64,000 nucleotides of DNA from Planctomycetota bacterium (GCA_029936315.1 JAPYTD010000021.1:1-64000); one strand, 5' to 3'; shown: positions 35,553-44,680, counted from the first letter of the stretch. The notes: generated from the letters alone by a model not told the origin. Translations and numbers: made by a program.

Positions 35553-36782
35553 TTATCGCTTGCCAGTCTCAACGGGCTTCGATGGCGGTACGAGCTTGTC
35601 GAGCCACTCCGCCCAGCGGCGCGGGTCGCTGCCTGGATCGTTGTTGGTCAACTGCTTCAGCGCGCCGCGGTACGACTTGACGATCGTGCGAATCTGCGAG
35701 ACACCGGCCACGGTGACATCGAGAACTGTGCCGCTCATCAGCACATCGACCTTCGGGTCGGCGATGAACGCTGCTTGCGCGACCTCGACGTCGAAGTCGC
35801 GGATGTAGCTCGTCTGCTTCAAGAACGCGACGTGAGCTCGGGTCTGTCCGCCATCCGCGAGGGCGAGGCCGCTCGCGGCGTGTGGCCCCGCTTTGACGAG
35901 CAGGTTGATGGCATCACGGTGGCCAAGTCCGCCGAGGGCTTCGGCTGTGCGCGTGCGCACCTTCGGGTTGGAGTGCGCGAGGCCAGCCGCCATGTAGATG
36001 ATGTCTTGCGACTTGATGGTGGGCTTGCCGATTGATACGGCTGCCTGGCGAACCTTCTTGCTGCGGTCGAGCACCGTAGTGCGCAAGACGAAGCGTTCGT
36101 TGCCGGTGACGCGACGACGTTGTAGGGCCTCGAGTGACGCGATGCGCTGTCGGTCGTTGGTGCTGCGGCGGGCTTGTTGGCGCAGGTACTGGTCGGCGCC
36201 GGGTTCGCGCACGAGCAATTCTTGTAGTGCCGCGGCTTTGCCGGCCTTGGTGCTGGCGTGGAACTGGCGCAACATCGCGAGCACGCGCTTTTGCAACGGA
36301 GCCTGCCGCAGCTTGCGATCGAGTAGTTCTGGTTCGAGTTGCGCTAGGAAGTCGCGCAGGCGACGCTCGACGGCACCGACTTCGTTGCCGGTCTTGGTGG
36401 TGTCAAGCTTGGTGATCGCCTGGTCCAGTTGTTGCCACATCTGCTGTTCGAGACCGTAGTCCCGGGCGGCCTTGGCGAGGTTGACGTGGGCGAAGGTTGA
36501 GCTGCCACTCTTCTTGGCCAGGTTCTTGAACGCCGACATCAGCTCGCTGTGCTTGCGACTCGTGACGATGTCGCTTTCGGCGACGGTGACGTTGCCCTCG
36601 TGAGTCCTGACGACCCTGGTGTCGCCCTTCTTGACGACCTTGCCGACGAGCACGCGCCCATCTTTGAGGCGCAACTCCATCAGTTCTTGTGCGCTGGCAG
36701 GCAGGGCGAGGAGTAGGGCCGCGGCGCTGAGTTGCAGAAGGTTCAGAGGACGAAGGACTTTGGCTGGGTTGAGAAAAGCCAT
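35553..36782 (-). CDS. Exported HEAT-like repeat protein
   Basis: 409 residues from ATG 36782. A signal peptide (LSAAALLLALPASAQ) is followed by a small beta domain (LMELRLKDGRVLVGKVVKKG, a common planctomycete opening module) and Arg/Ala-rich helical repeats resembling HEAT units (about 95-330). No enzyme motif. The frame continues to 37496 only through the divergent gene. It is probably a periplasmic scaffold protein. Confidence 0.72.
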   Translation of the reverse strand: MAFLNPAKVLRPLNLLQLSAAALLLALPASAQELMELRLKDGRVLVGKVVKKGDTRVVRTHEGNVTVAESDIVTSRKHSELMSAFKNLAKKSGSSTFAHVNLAKAARDYGLEQQMWQQLDQAITKLDTTKTGNEVGAVERRLRDFLAQLEPELLDRKLRQAPLQKRVLAMLRQFHASTKAGKAAALQELLVREPGADQYLRQQARRSTNDRQRIASLEALQRRRVTGNERFVLRTTVLDRSKKVRQAAVSIGKPTIKSQDIIYMAAGLAHSNPKVRTRTAEALGGLGHRDAINLLVKAGPHAASGLALADGGQTRAHVAFLKQTSYIRDFDVEVAQAAFIADPKVDVLMSGTVLDVTVAGVSQIRTIVKSYRGALKQLTNNDPGSDPRRWAEWLDKLVPPSKPVETGKR

Positions 36783-36849
36783 AGGTGGTCTAGAGGATCG
36801 CAAACAGTCAAATGGTGGGGAGAGGGGCGGCCCCAGGTATGATGTCGGA

Positions 36850-37854
36850 ATGAGCATGAACCGTACCATCGCGAGCTTGCTGATCGGCGGGGTCTCCCTC
36901 ATCGGGAATGCGGTCGGGCAGGAGACGCCCTCCAAACCTGTGCTGACGCCGCAAACCACTGCAGTAATGAAGCTTGTGGAGTCGATGGCCAAGGCTGAGC
37001 AGTCTCTGATGAGTCTGCGCATGACGATGGTGACGACGGGCAAGCTACCCGGCGGGCTCGATGTGGCGACTCGTGGCGAATTGCGTGTCCTGCGGGCGAC
37101 ACAGGCAGGCAAGAGCCCACATCTGTTTAGCCGGCTCCAATACTCATTTGGCGACGGCATGAAGGGCCGCCTGGAAACGGCCCATACTGACGAAGGCATC
37201 ATCATGTTCGAGGAGGATCCCGCCTTTGGCGCGGTGTTTCTCCGGATCGCACCGAGCGTCGTGCTCGACCTCGAGTGGGCTTCGAAGGCGCTGCGGAAGT
37301 CCGACCTGCCGGGCATGGTCGACAGCCGCGCCCAGTCGCCGTTGGGCAGTGGCATGGTGCGCGACCTGACCAGGATCTTTGATCTGGCAGTCGTCGAGGA
37401 GACGAAGCACGGCGAGCACACTGGCACGTGGTTGCGCGGTGCGCGCAAGGCTGGCTTGGATGCGCAGGACCCGGATCTGCCGTTGGCCGATCGCATTGAG
37501 ATCTTCGTGCGCGGCCGCGATCACGCGATGCTGATGGCGCGCTTCTTCGTTGGTGCCGATGTGGTGCAGGAGCTGAAGGTCGAGAAGCTGGAGGTCGGTG
37601 CCAGCCTTGGAGCAGAGGACTTCACGGTTGATGGCCACGGCGAGCGCATTCGCAGCGTGCAGGAATACGCGCCGATGTGGGAGCAGATCAACGAGGCGAT
37701 CTCCAACGCGGAGCGGAAGACCAATCAAAAGTCGCCCAGCAGCCTCCAGAAGGAAGCCGAGGCGAAAGCTGCCGAGGACAAGAAGGCTGCCGCGAAGAAG
37801 GCTGAGGACAACAAGGGCGCCGGCAACAAGCCAGGCGGGAACGGCGGCAAGTAG
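36850..37854 (+). CDS. Exported LolA-like protein
   Basis: 334 residues from ATG 36850. Signal peptide (SLLIGGVSLIGNAVGQ), then a mostly beta domain (about 40-275) whose layout resembles LolA/LppX-type lipid-binding proteins: MAKAEQSLMSLRMTMVTTGK, a middle with DEGIIMFEE, and a closing DFTVDGHGERI. The last 55 residues are a Lys/Ala/Glu low-complexity tail ending in Gly/Asn. LolA assignment is by shape, not by a clear motif. Divergent from the HEAT-like gene across 67 bp. Confidence 0.65.
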   Translation: MSMNRTIASLLIGGVSLIGNAVGQETPSKPVLTPQTTAVMKLVESMAKAEQSLMSLRMTMVTTGKLPGGLDVATRGELRVLRATQAGKSPHLFSRLQYSFGDGMKGRLETAHTDEGIIMFEEDPAFGAVFLRIAPSVVLDLEWASKALRKSDLPGMVDSRAQSPLGSGMVRDLTRIFDLAVVEETKHGEHTGTWLRGARKAGLDAQDPDLPLADRIEIFVRGRDHAMLMARFFVGADVVQELKVEKLEVGASLGAEDFTVDGHGERIRSVQEYAPMWEQINEAISNAERKTNQKSPSSLQKEAEAKAAEDKKAAAKKAEDNKGAGNKPGGNGGK

Positions 37855-37858
37855 CCGC

Positions 37859-37903
37859 GCCGACGAGGTCTTCTTAGGTGGGGTCTTCTTAGCCGAGGTC
37901 TTC
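37859..37903. repeat. 15-bp tandem repeat including the prfC stop codon
   Basis: Three 15-bp units at 37859-37873, 37874-37888 and 37889-37903. On the minus strand each reads GAAGACC followed by a variable tail; the first two end in TAA, the first being the prfC stop. The unit therefore duplicates the end of the prfC coding sequence into the space before the convergent gene. Confidence 0.85.
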
Positions 37904-39475
37904 TTCGCTCGGCGGGGTCTCGAGCAGTTCGAGGCCCTCGTAGCGCGACTTCGCGTAGTCAATCTCGAACTCCGAGTTGAACAGCGCGACGAAGCGGCCG
38001 GCTTCGTCTTTGACGACCATCGGTAGAATCTCGAGCACTTCGTCGGTCACGTTCTTGATCCAACGGGCGCGGGTCCAACCCTTGCGGTTGAGCCGCAGAT
38101 CGACGTTGTACTCGGTCTCCAGCCGCGCCTGGAAGACCTGTAGCTGCAGTTCTCCGACAGCGCCGAGCACCGGTTCGCGCCCCCCAAAGCGCGGCCAGAA
38201 TATCTGCACGACGCCCTCTTCGCCGAGTTGCTTGAGACCCTTGCCGAAGCCTTTCGCCATCGAAGGATCGCGCGGCGCGACCTGCGCGAAGATCTCGGGC
38301 GGGAAGCGCGGGAAGTTGCGCACTTCAAACGTCGGGCCGCTGCTGAGCACGTCGCCGACCCGGAACATGCCGGGGTTGATCAGTCCGATGACGTCGCCGG
38401 GGAACGCTTCTTCGATCGAAACGCGCTCCTGGCCAAAGAAGCGGTGGGGGTGGGACAGACGCACATCGCGGCCCATGCGCAGATGCTTCGCAGCCATGCC
38501 GCGCTCGAATCGTCCGGACGTGACGCGCAGGAACGCGATGCGGTCGCGGTGCATCTTGTCCATGTTGGCGGCGACCTTGTAGACGAAGCCTGAGAAGAAC
38601 TTTTCGGTCGGCTTGATCTCCCCGTCAATGGTGGGCAGCGGACCCGGTGGTGGTGCGATGTCGATGAAGCTCTTCAGGATGGTCTCGACACCAAAGTTCG
38701 ACAGCGCACTGCAGAAGAACATCGGCGAGATCTTCTGCTCGAGGAAGTCGTTGAGTTCGAACGGCTGCACGCAGTTCTCGACCATCTCGAGATCTTCAAT
38801 GAGCTTGTCGTGGGCGCGCTCCCCGAGCGCCTCGCGCAGCTTGGGATCATTGGGGCCAGTCGTCTGCACGGCGGCGCGCGTGGCGTTGTGCGCAGTTTTT
38901 TCGAACAGCAGCACTTCTTTATCACGCAGCGAGTAGACGCCGAGGAAGCCGTCGCCCGAGCCGATCGGCCACGATGCCGGCACGATCGTGATGCCGAGCG
39001 TCTTCTCGACTTCGTCCATCAGATCGAGCGGTGAGCGCGACGGACGGTCCATCTTGTTGACGACGGTGACGATTGGGATGCCGCGGTCGCGACACACCTT
39101 GAACAGCTTGACGGTCTGCGGCTCGACGCCCTTGGCGCCGTCGATCAGCATCAACGCGGCGTCGGCGGCGACCAGCGTGCGGTAGGTGTCTTCGCTGAAG
39201 TCCTGGTGGCCGGGCGTGTCGAGTAAGTTGATGCAGTAGCCTTCGTATTCGAACTGCAACGCCGAGCTGCTGATCGAGATGCCACGCTTCTTCTCGATGT
39301 CCATCCAGTCGGAGGTGGCACTCTGGCCGCCGCGTCGCGCCTTGACCGAACCAGCTGCGCGGATGGCTCCGCCGTAGAGCAGGAGCTTCTCGGTCAAGGT
39401 CGTCTTGCCGGCGTCCGGGTGCGAAATGATCGCGAACGTGCGGCGGCGTTGGATTTCGTGATTCAGATCGGACAT
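37889..39475 (-). CDS. prfC: Peptide chain release factor 3
   Basis: 528 residues. A GTPase that recycles RF1/RF2 from the ribosome. G1 SHPDAGKTT, switch-region GISISSSALQF, DTPGHQDFSEDT and NKMDRPSR motifs are intact, and the RF3-specific C-terminal domain follows (about 300-520). Normal length. The last codons (encoding SEEDLG) are duplicated downstream in a short tandem array. Confidence 0.96.
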   Translation of the reverse strand: MSDLNHEIQRRRTFAIISHPDAGKTTLTEKLLLYGGAIRAAGSVKARRGGQSATSDWMDIEKKRGISISSSALQFEYEGYCINLLDTPGHQDFSEDTYRTLVAADAALMLIDGAKGVEPQTVKLFKVCRDRGIPIVTVVNKMDRPSRSPLDLMDEVEKTLGITIVPASWPIGSGDGFLGVYSLRDKEVLLFEKTAHNATRAAVQTTGPNDPKLREALGERAHDKLIEDLEMVENCVQPFELNDFLEQKISPMFFCSALSNFGVETILKSFIDIAPPPGPLPTIDGEIKPTEKFFSGFVYKVAANMDKMHRDRIAFLRVTSGRFERGMAAKHLRMGRDVRLSHPHRFFGQERVSIEEAFPGDVIGLINPGMFRVGDVLSSGPTFEVRNFPRFPPEIFAQVAPRDPSMAKGFGKGLKQLGEEGVVQIFWPRFGGREPVLGAVGELQLQVFQARLETEYNVDLRLNRKGWTRARWIKNVTDEVLEILPMVVKDEAGRFVALFNSEFEIDYAKSRYEGLELLETPPSEEDLG

Positions 39476-39533
39476 CGCTGTTTCGGCGCGAACAGCGTAG
39501 CGAGCGCCCGCCGGAATGCGAGTTGCGAGCTGC

Positions 39534-40187
39534 TCACGTGCTGAAGGAATGCAGCCAAGACAAGTAATAGTTGGCTACGTCCGCGCCCACCTTGAAGAAG
39601 CCGCCCTGGGTGTTGATCAGCAAGAAGAGCACGACGAAGGCAACCAAGAACACGCGTGGATCGCGCACTTCTGCAATCAGCCGTCGGTAACCCTTGTGCA
39701 TGCCTGCCAGCACGGTCGATCCGTCGAGCGGCGGGATTGGCAGCAGGTTGAAGATGCACAGCGCGACGTTTGCGTAGCCAAAGAACCAGAGGAATTGGTG
39801 CAAGTTGCCGCCGACACCGTCGGTCGGGCCGGCCCCGGCGATGTTGTCCCAAATTGCTAGCCCCGTAAGCGCCAGCAACGCCAGCAGCAGGTTCATCAAC
39901 GGGCCGGCGGCGGCCACGATCATCGCGCTGTGGCGGTGCTTGAAGCGCGTCGGGTTCACTGGCATCGCGCCGAAGCAAATGCCGACGAAGACCAGCATCA
40001 ACAGTGACACCATGCCCATGTGCACTCGCGGATCGGCGGTCATGTGACCTTGTTCGATCGGCGTGCGGTCGCCCTGCCAGATCGCCGCCCAGCCGTGCGC
40101 CAGTTCGTGCAAGACGACGCTGAATACCATCGTGACGATGGCGTAAACGAAGAACTGCGGGTCCTTGGTGATGTTCGTGATGAACAT
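39534..40187 (-). CDS. M50-family intramembrane metalloprotease
   Basis: 217 residues with about five transmembrane helices. VVLHELAHGW holds the zinc-binding HExxH; NLLPIPPLDGS supplies the third ligand Asp. No PDZ domain, so it belongs to the short site-2-protease/ YwhC-like group rather than RseP. Members cut membrane-bound regulators or peptides. Target unknown. Located 58 bp upstream of prfC on the same strand. Confidence 0.88.
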   Translation of the reverse strand: MFITNITKDPQFFVYAIVTMVFSVVLHELAHGWAAIWQGDRTPIEQGHMTADPRVHMGMVSLLMLVFVGICFGAMPVNPTRFKHRHSAMIVAAAGPLMNLLLALLALTGLAIWDNIAGAGPTDGVGGNLHQFLWFFGYANVALCIFNLLPIPPLDGSTVLAGMHKGYRRLIAEVRDPRVFLVAFVVLFLLINTQGGFFKVGADVANYYLSWLHSFST

Positions 40188-40324
40188 GGGCGCCGCAGAC
40201 TATCAGCTCATTCGACCGATGGCGCCAGCGCTTGGGCTAGCACACCCCCTGATCTGTCCTCTTGGTGGCGAGATTACGAGTTCCTCGGCGACTCTACCGA
40301 TGATTGTGGCGGTTAGTGAAAACG

Positions 40325-41518
40325 ATGCCCGTATCCTATTCGCCGCCGATTGCGCCGCAATTGGGCATCGCCTGCTTCCTACGCCCCAGAGTTTCCTTGC
40401 CGTCCTTCTTCGAGTTCTCGCTTCTTCCATCACTCAAGGCCAGCCTCAAAGAACAGGATCTGACGACGCCGACTGACATCCAGGCGCGCGCCATTCCACA
40501 GTTGTTGAAGCGGCGGTCGTTGCTCGCGGTGGCGGAGACTGGCAGTGGCAAGACCCTGGCGTTTGTGCTGCCGATGTTGCACCACATCAAGGAGTTGGAG
40601 TCGGCGGACTGTCCCGTCGCGGATGCCGGTCGACCGCGCGGTCTCATCATCGTGCCAACGCGCGAACTTGGTGAACAGGTTGGGCGCGTCTTGAAGGGGC
40701 TGACTCACGACACGCGCTTGCGCGTTCGGCTGGCGATTGGTGGCACGGCCAAGCAGGTCGCGCGCCAGAACGTCAAAGGCGACTTCGAGATCCTGGTTGC
40801 GACGCCGGGTCGGTTGCAGCAGATCCTCGTCGGGCGCAAGTTGCGGCTCGACGACATCCGCATGTTGGTCATGGATGAAGCCGACCAGTTGTTGGATGCG
40901 GGCTTTCTGCCAGTGGTCACCAAGGTCGTGCGCGATTGCCCCAGAGAAACGCAGTTGGTGATGTTCTCGGCGACCATGCCGAAGACGTTGGCGGCCGTCG
41001 TCAAGGACGTCTTCGGCGAGAAACCGTTGACGATCGAAACGCAGGGCAGCAACAAAGTGGTGCGCACGCTCCGGACCGACAACCGCGATGTGCAACACGG
41101 ACGACGCATCGAGGTGTTGCGTAAGGTGCTCCGCGAGAACCCCAAGGTTGGCACGCTGTTGTTCGCCAATACGCGGGCGCAGTGCGACGTCGTTGCCGAG
41201 TGGCTCGACACCGAAGGCATCCCCTACGTCAAGTACATGGGCCAGATGGATCGCACCGAACGCCGTCGCAACTTGGCGAGCTTCCGCGAAGGCGAAGTCT
41301 CTCTGTTGTTGACGACGGACCTCGGCGGTCGCGGCCTCGATATCGAACGAGTCGACCGTGTCGTCAACGTGCACCTACCCAAGGATGTCGACAACTACCT
41401 GCACCGCGTTGGCCGTACGGCGCGCGCTGGCCGCAAGGGCACCGTTGTCAATCTGGTCACGCAGCGCGATAACCCGTTGCTTGCCAAGCTGAAGAAGCGC
41501 GAATACAAGCCGCACTAG
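40325..41518 (+). CDS. DEAD-box RNA helicase
   Basis: 397 residues from ATG 40325 (TTG codons at 40304 and near 40397 are alternatives). Q motif TTPTDIQARAIP, Walker A AETGSGKT, PTRELGEQ, ATPGRLQQ, DEADQLLD, SAT, and the second-domain HRVGRTARAG are all present. No long C-terminal extension, unlike RhlE or DeaD, so it is a minimal helicase for RNA remodelling or degradation. Stands alone. Confidence 0.93.
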   Translation: MPVSYSPPIAPQLGIACFLRPRVSLPSFFEFSLLPSLKASLKEQDLTTPTDIQARAIPQLLKRRSLLAVAETGSGKTLAFVLPMLHHIKELESADCPVADAGRPRGLIIVPTRELGEQVGRVLKGLTHDTRLRVRLAIGGTAKQVARQNVKGDFEILVATPGRLQQILVGRKLRLDDIRMLVMDEADQLLDAGFLPVVTKVVRDCPRETQLVMFSATMPKTLAAVVKDVFGEKPLTIETQGSNKVVRTLRTDNRDVQHGRRIEVLRKVLRENPKVGTLLFANTRAQCDVVAEWLDTEGIPYVKYMGQMDRTERRRNLASFREGEVSLLLTTDLGGRGLDIERVDRVVNVHLPKDVDNYLHRVGRTARAGRKGTVVNLVTQRDNPLLAKLKKREYKPH

Positions 41519-41550
41519 CGAGCGGCGGCCGATCCTGCATGCCGCCATCA

Positions 41551-41617
41551 GGGCCCTGTTGAACAGGACCCTGTCGAATAGGGCCCTGTCGAATAGGACC
41601 CTGTCGAATAGGGCGCT
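41551..41617. repeat. 15-bp tandem repeat, four copies, after the TatD-like gene
   Basis: Units at 41551-41565, 41566-41580, 41581-41595 and 41596-41610, plus a partial copy, alternate GGGCCCT and GGACCCT at the start. On the minus strand the array begins a few bp after the TatD-like stop (41621). It fills the gap to the convergent helicase gene. Confidence 0.88.
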
Positions 41618-41620
41618 TTC

Positions 41621-42502
41621 CTACAGCTTGTCCGGATCTTGGCCGCGCAGGACCGAGTTACCCTCAAAGGTCTCGCGAAGGTTGGCACTTGCCGGCTGCG
41701 CCAGCATCTCGGCATTGAGGCGCCCGCTCTGGGCGAAGAAGTCGATCGGGTTTTTCCATACCAACTGCTCGACCTTCTCACGCGGCACGCCGGCCTGTTC
41801 GAGCTTGACGCACGTGCGCGGCACCATCATCGGGTCGCTGACGCCCCAGTCGGCGGCGCTGTTGATGACAAACCGTTCGATGCCGTATTCGAGCACGATC
41901 GAAACCATGCGCGCCGGGTCCATCTTGGTGTTGGGGTAGATCGAGAAGCCGGACCAGCAGCCGAGATCGCGGGTGAGCTTGATCGTTTCTTCGTTGCCGT
42001 GATCGAGCAGCACGCGTTCCATCGGGAAGTTCGCTTCGCGCACGATCGCGATGCAGCGCTCGAAGCCCTTCATCTTGTCGCGGTGGGGCGTGTGCACCAA
42101 CACCGGTAGGTCGTGGTTGCGAGCCAGCTCGAGTTGCTCAGACATGAACTTCTCTTCGGTCTTGGTCTGATCGTCCAGGCCGATCTCACCAACGCCGATG
42201 CACGAGTCCTTCTCGCAGTAACGCGGCAACACCGCGAGCACGTCCTTGTTGACGCGGTCGTCGTTGGCTTCGCGCGGGTTGAGGCCCATTGTGCAGAAAT
42301 GATGGATGCCAAACTGCTGGGCGCGGTGGCGCTCCCAACCGATCAGGGTCTCGAAGTAGTCGATGAACGTGCCGACGGACGTGCGGTTTTGGCCGAGCCA
42401 GAACGCCGGCTCGAGCACGGCGCGTACGCCGGCGAGGCTCAGCTGCTCGTAGTCGTCGGTGATCCGACTGAACATGTGGATGTGCGGTTCGAAGATGAGC
42501 AT
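41621..42502 (-). CDS. eboB: TatD-like metal-dependent hydrolase, EboB-like
   Basis: 293 residues, TIM-barrel amidohydrolase. Metal ligands are recognisable: EPHIHM near the start, GVGEIGLDD, VHTPHRD, LDHGNEE and NSAADWG. It is longer and more diverged than housekeeping TatD. It follows an eboA-like gene with only a repeat array between, matching the eboA-eboB order of the ebo metabolite-export cluster known from cyanobacteria and others (recalled, not searched). Substrate unknown. The name depends on that context. Confidence 0.72.
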   Translation of the reverse strand: MLIFEPHIHMFSRITDDYEQLSLAGVRAVLEPAFWLGQNRTSVGTFIDYFETLIGWERHRAQQFGIHHFCTMGLNPREANDDRVNKDVLAVLPRYCEKDSCIGVGEIGLDDQTKTEEKFMSEQLELARNHDLPVLVHTPHRDKMKGFERCIAIVREANFPMERVLLDHGNEETIKLTRDLGCWSGFSIYPNTKMDPARMVSIVLEYGIERFVINSAADWGVSDPMMVPRTCVKLEQAGVPREKVEQLVWKNPIDFFAQSGRLNAEMLAQPASANLRETFEGNSVLRGQDPDKL

Positions 42503-42503
42503 C

Positions 42504-42554
42504 GGTAGATTGGCGGGCTAGGTAGATTGGCGGGCTAGGTAGATCGGCGGGCTA
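42504..42554. repeat. 17-bp tandem repeat including the eboA-like stop codon
   Basis: Three 17-bp units at 42504-42520, 42521-42537 and 42538-42554, the first two identical and the third with one change. The third holds the TAG stop of the upstream minus-strand gene; the others repeat it. The array is the whole spacer between this stop and the start of the TatD-like gene. Confidence 0.9.
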
Positions 42555-43388
42555 GTTGGTGGCGAGTTGCTCCAGCTGTTTCTTGATCGCAGCACGCGGC
42601 TCACGCGGACTACGTTCCCTCGCGAACTGAGCGATCAGTGTCGCAGCATCGCTGTCGCTGGCGCGCAGAGCGAGCAGGCCGTCGGCGGCAGCTTGGCGCA
42701 CGCCGTCATCGCCGTGTTCGAGTCCGCCGAGTAGGCGGGCGAAGGCGCCGGCGCATGGAGCCAAGCCTAGCATGCGGTAGGTGTGGCGCCAAACCGAGCG
42801 GCCGGCGGCTTCACGTTCGGTCGCGAGGTCTTGCAGCATGGTCGACAGCGTTTCGCTGGCGTGGCTTTCGGCACCAAACGCACGCGTCAGGTCCATGTCG
42901 ATGAAGGCGAACTTCAGCAGCAGGCGGTTGGCGGTGTCGGCGTCGACGGCGCCTGCTGCGATCGTGCGCGCCAGCAGGTCGCTATCACACATGGCCGCTT
43001 CGAGGTGGAGCACGACGTTCGTGCGCAGCGCCTCGCCGAGCAGGTTGTTGGTGATGCCGCCGAGCGGCAGGAAGTTGAGGCTGCGCAGCAGCATCGCTCG
43101 TTCTTCGAGGTCACCGTGCGAGAACAGGTCGACCAGCTCGGCTTCGGTGGCGTCGATGGATGCGACCAGGTGTGCCGCGACCAGGTCGCAGGTGCGGAAC
43201 GCGTCGAGGTCTACTGTGGCGTCGCCGATCTTGCGCACGCCACCGCCGATCGCATTCTTGCCGGTGCGTCGCGGCAAACCTGGAAACAACACCGGCAGGC
43301 GCGTGCGGTCCTTCTGCAGCTCGTGGAGCAACTCGTCGGCCAGCGCGGCAGCTGGCCCCAGCAGATCATGCGTTTCGGACTTGGACAT
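42552..43388 (-). CDS. eboA: EboA-like protein
   Basis: 278 residues from ATG 43388; further in-frame ATGs up to 43472 exist. Mostly alpha-helical, cytoplasmic. Several blocks fit the EboA family as I recall it: ERAMLLRSLNFLPLG, EALRTNVVLHLEAAM, NRLLLKFAFIDMDLTRAFG, and TEREAAGRSVWRHTYRMLG. EboA is part of a cluster that moves metabolic precursors to the periplasm. The other members (prenyltransferase eboC, eboD, eboE, eboF) are not in the window. Its stop is inside a 17-bp tandem repeat. Confidence 0.65.
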   Translation of the reverse strand: MSKSETHDLLGPAAALADELLHELQKDRTRLPVLFPGLPRRTGKNAIGGGVRKIGDATVDLDAFRTCDLVAAHLVASIDATEAELVDLFSHGDLEERAMLLRSLNFLPLGGITNNLLGEALRTNVVLHLEAAMCDSDLLARTIAAGAVDADTANRLLLKFAFIDMDLTRAFGAESHASETLSTMLQDLATEREAAGRSVWRHTYRMLGLAPCAGAFARLLGGLEHGDDGVRQAAADGLLALRASDSDAATLIAQFARERSPREPRAAIKKQLEQLATN

Positions 43389-43558
43389 TGGGCGACGCAC
43401 CATACCGGCAGCCGGGGCCGCCGTCATTGGCTGCGTTTTGGCGTTCGCTCCTTGTGGCGTTCGCGCGGCCACCCAAAGGAGTTGGCGACATCTACGTAGC
43501 GGCTTTTGCCCGGTTCCCGGCGAGACTTGGCCTGATGGCGCGGCTAGTGTGCTCGCAG

Positions 43559-44680
43559 ATGAACTTCCCCGCCTGGGACCCTGTTTTGTTCGACATCCCC
43601 TTCCTGCCGATCGACATTCGGTGGTACGGGATGATGTACGTGGTCGGCTTCGTATTTGGGCAGTGGATCTTCGTGCGGCTGGCGCGGCACGGCTTCTTCC
43701 CGGTTTCGCCGGAAGCGGCCCCGGACCTGATCTTCTACTGTGTCTTTGGCGTGATGCTGGGGGGTCGGCTTGGCTACGCGTTGTTCTATGACCATTCGTT
43801 GCTCAACCCGGTCAATTTCATCCAGGTGTGGAAGGGCGGCCTCGCCTTCCACGGCGGCCTCGGTGGCGTTTGCATCGCGATTTGGCTGTTCTGCCGTCGC
43901 CACAAGATCGGCTGGGGGCGAGTTGCCGACGCGACGGCGATGGCGGGCACGCCGGGCATCTTCGCGGTGCGCATGGCCAACTTTATCAACGGCGAGCTGT
44001 ATGGCCGTGTCACGGAGAACGGTCCGAAGACGTGGGGCGCGATGCAGTTCCCGACCGATCCATCGGCTTTGCGTTTGCTGCACCTGCACGAAGGCATGTC
44101 GATGCGCGACCGCGAACTTGGCGTCCAGGTCGCGTTTGGTCACAAGGAGTTCGCCGACGTCAAGGATCAGCTGAACGCGACCGACGTCCATGGCAACCCG
44201 ATCAACTGGGATGCGATCGAGCCGTATCTCGATTGGTCGCGCGTCAAGGACATGACCGACCCGATGTCCGGCGACTACCTGGTGCCATTCCGGCATCCAT
44301 CTCAGCTCTACGAAGGCTTCGGCGAAGGTCTGTTCCTTGGTCTGGTGTTGCTTGTCGTCTACATGCTGACGCGCAACAAGCCGCTGCGAACGGGCCGATA
44401 CGCGGCGATCTTCCTGCTTGGCTACGCGGTGATTCGCGGCTCGCTAGAGATGGTGCGACAGTGGGATCCGCAGTTTCCGCCGCAGGGTGTGCTGTTTGGC
44501 ATGACGATGGGGCAGACGCTGAGCGTCGGCATGGTCATTGGTGCGTTGGCAATCCTGTGCTGGCCGCGCCGCCCCGAGGCGTCGTCAGAGGCGGTGCCAC
44601 CGGGAGTTGCGGAGCCCAAATCAGACGGTTCGGCCCCAGCGGCCAAACCGTCCAAGAAGACCGGCAAGAATCCGGGCTAA
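43559..44680 (+). CDS. lgt: Prolipoprotein diacylglyceryl transferase
   Basis: 373 residues from ATG 43559; the frame is open back to 43160 only through the opposite gene. Seven-helix inner-membrane enzyme that attaches diacylglycerol to lipobox Cys. IRWYGMMYVVG, GLAFHGGLGG, RMANFINGELYGR and RHPSQLYEG are intact. The loop between NGELYGR and HPSQLYE is about 95 residues, roughly twice that of E. coli Lgt, and the C-terminus carries a Pro/Ala/Lys-rich tail. Serves the many lipoproteins in this genome. Confidence 0.94.
   Translation: MNFPAWDPVLFDIPFLPIDIRWYGMMYVVGFVFGQWIFVRLARHGFFPVSPEAAPDLIFYCVFGVMLGGRLGYALFYDHSLLNPVNFIQVWKGGLAFHGGLGGVCIAIWLFCRRHKIGWGRVADATAMAGTPGIFAVRMANFINGELYGRVTENGPKTWGAMQFPTDPSALRLLHLHEGMSMRDRELGVQVAFGHKEFADVKDQLNATDVHGNPINWDAIEPYLDWSRVKDMTDPMSGDYLVPFRHPSQLYEGFGEGLFLGLVLLVVYMLTRNKPLRTGRYAAIFLLGYAVIRGSLEMVRQWDPQFPPQGVLFGMTMGQTLSVGMVIGALAILCWPRRPEASSEAVPPGVAEPKSDGSAPAAKPSKKTGKNPG

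Noticed and set aside
34587-36035. 482-residue plus-strand frame
   Set aside because: Antisense to gnd and the HEAT-like gene; no motif and shadow-like composition.
36783-37496. N-terminal extension of the HEAT-like protein
   Set aside because: It runs antisense through the LolA-like gene; a signal peptide at 36782 marks the true start.
2641-42554. CRISPR-like interpretation of the short tandem arrays
   Set aside because: Units are directly adjacent without unique spacers, too short, and differ between loci; no cas gene is present.
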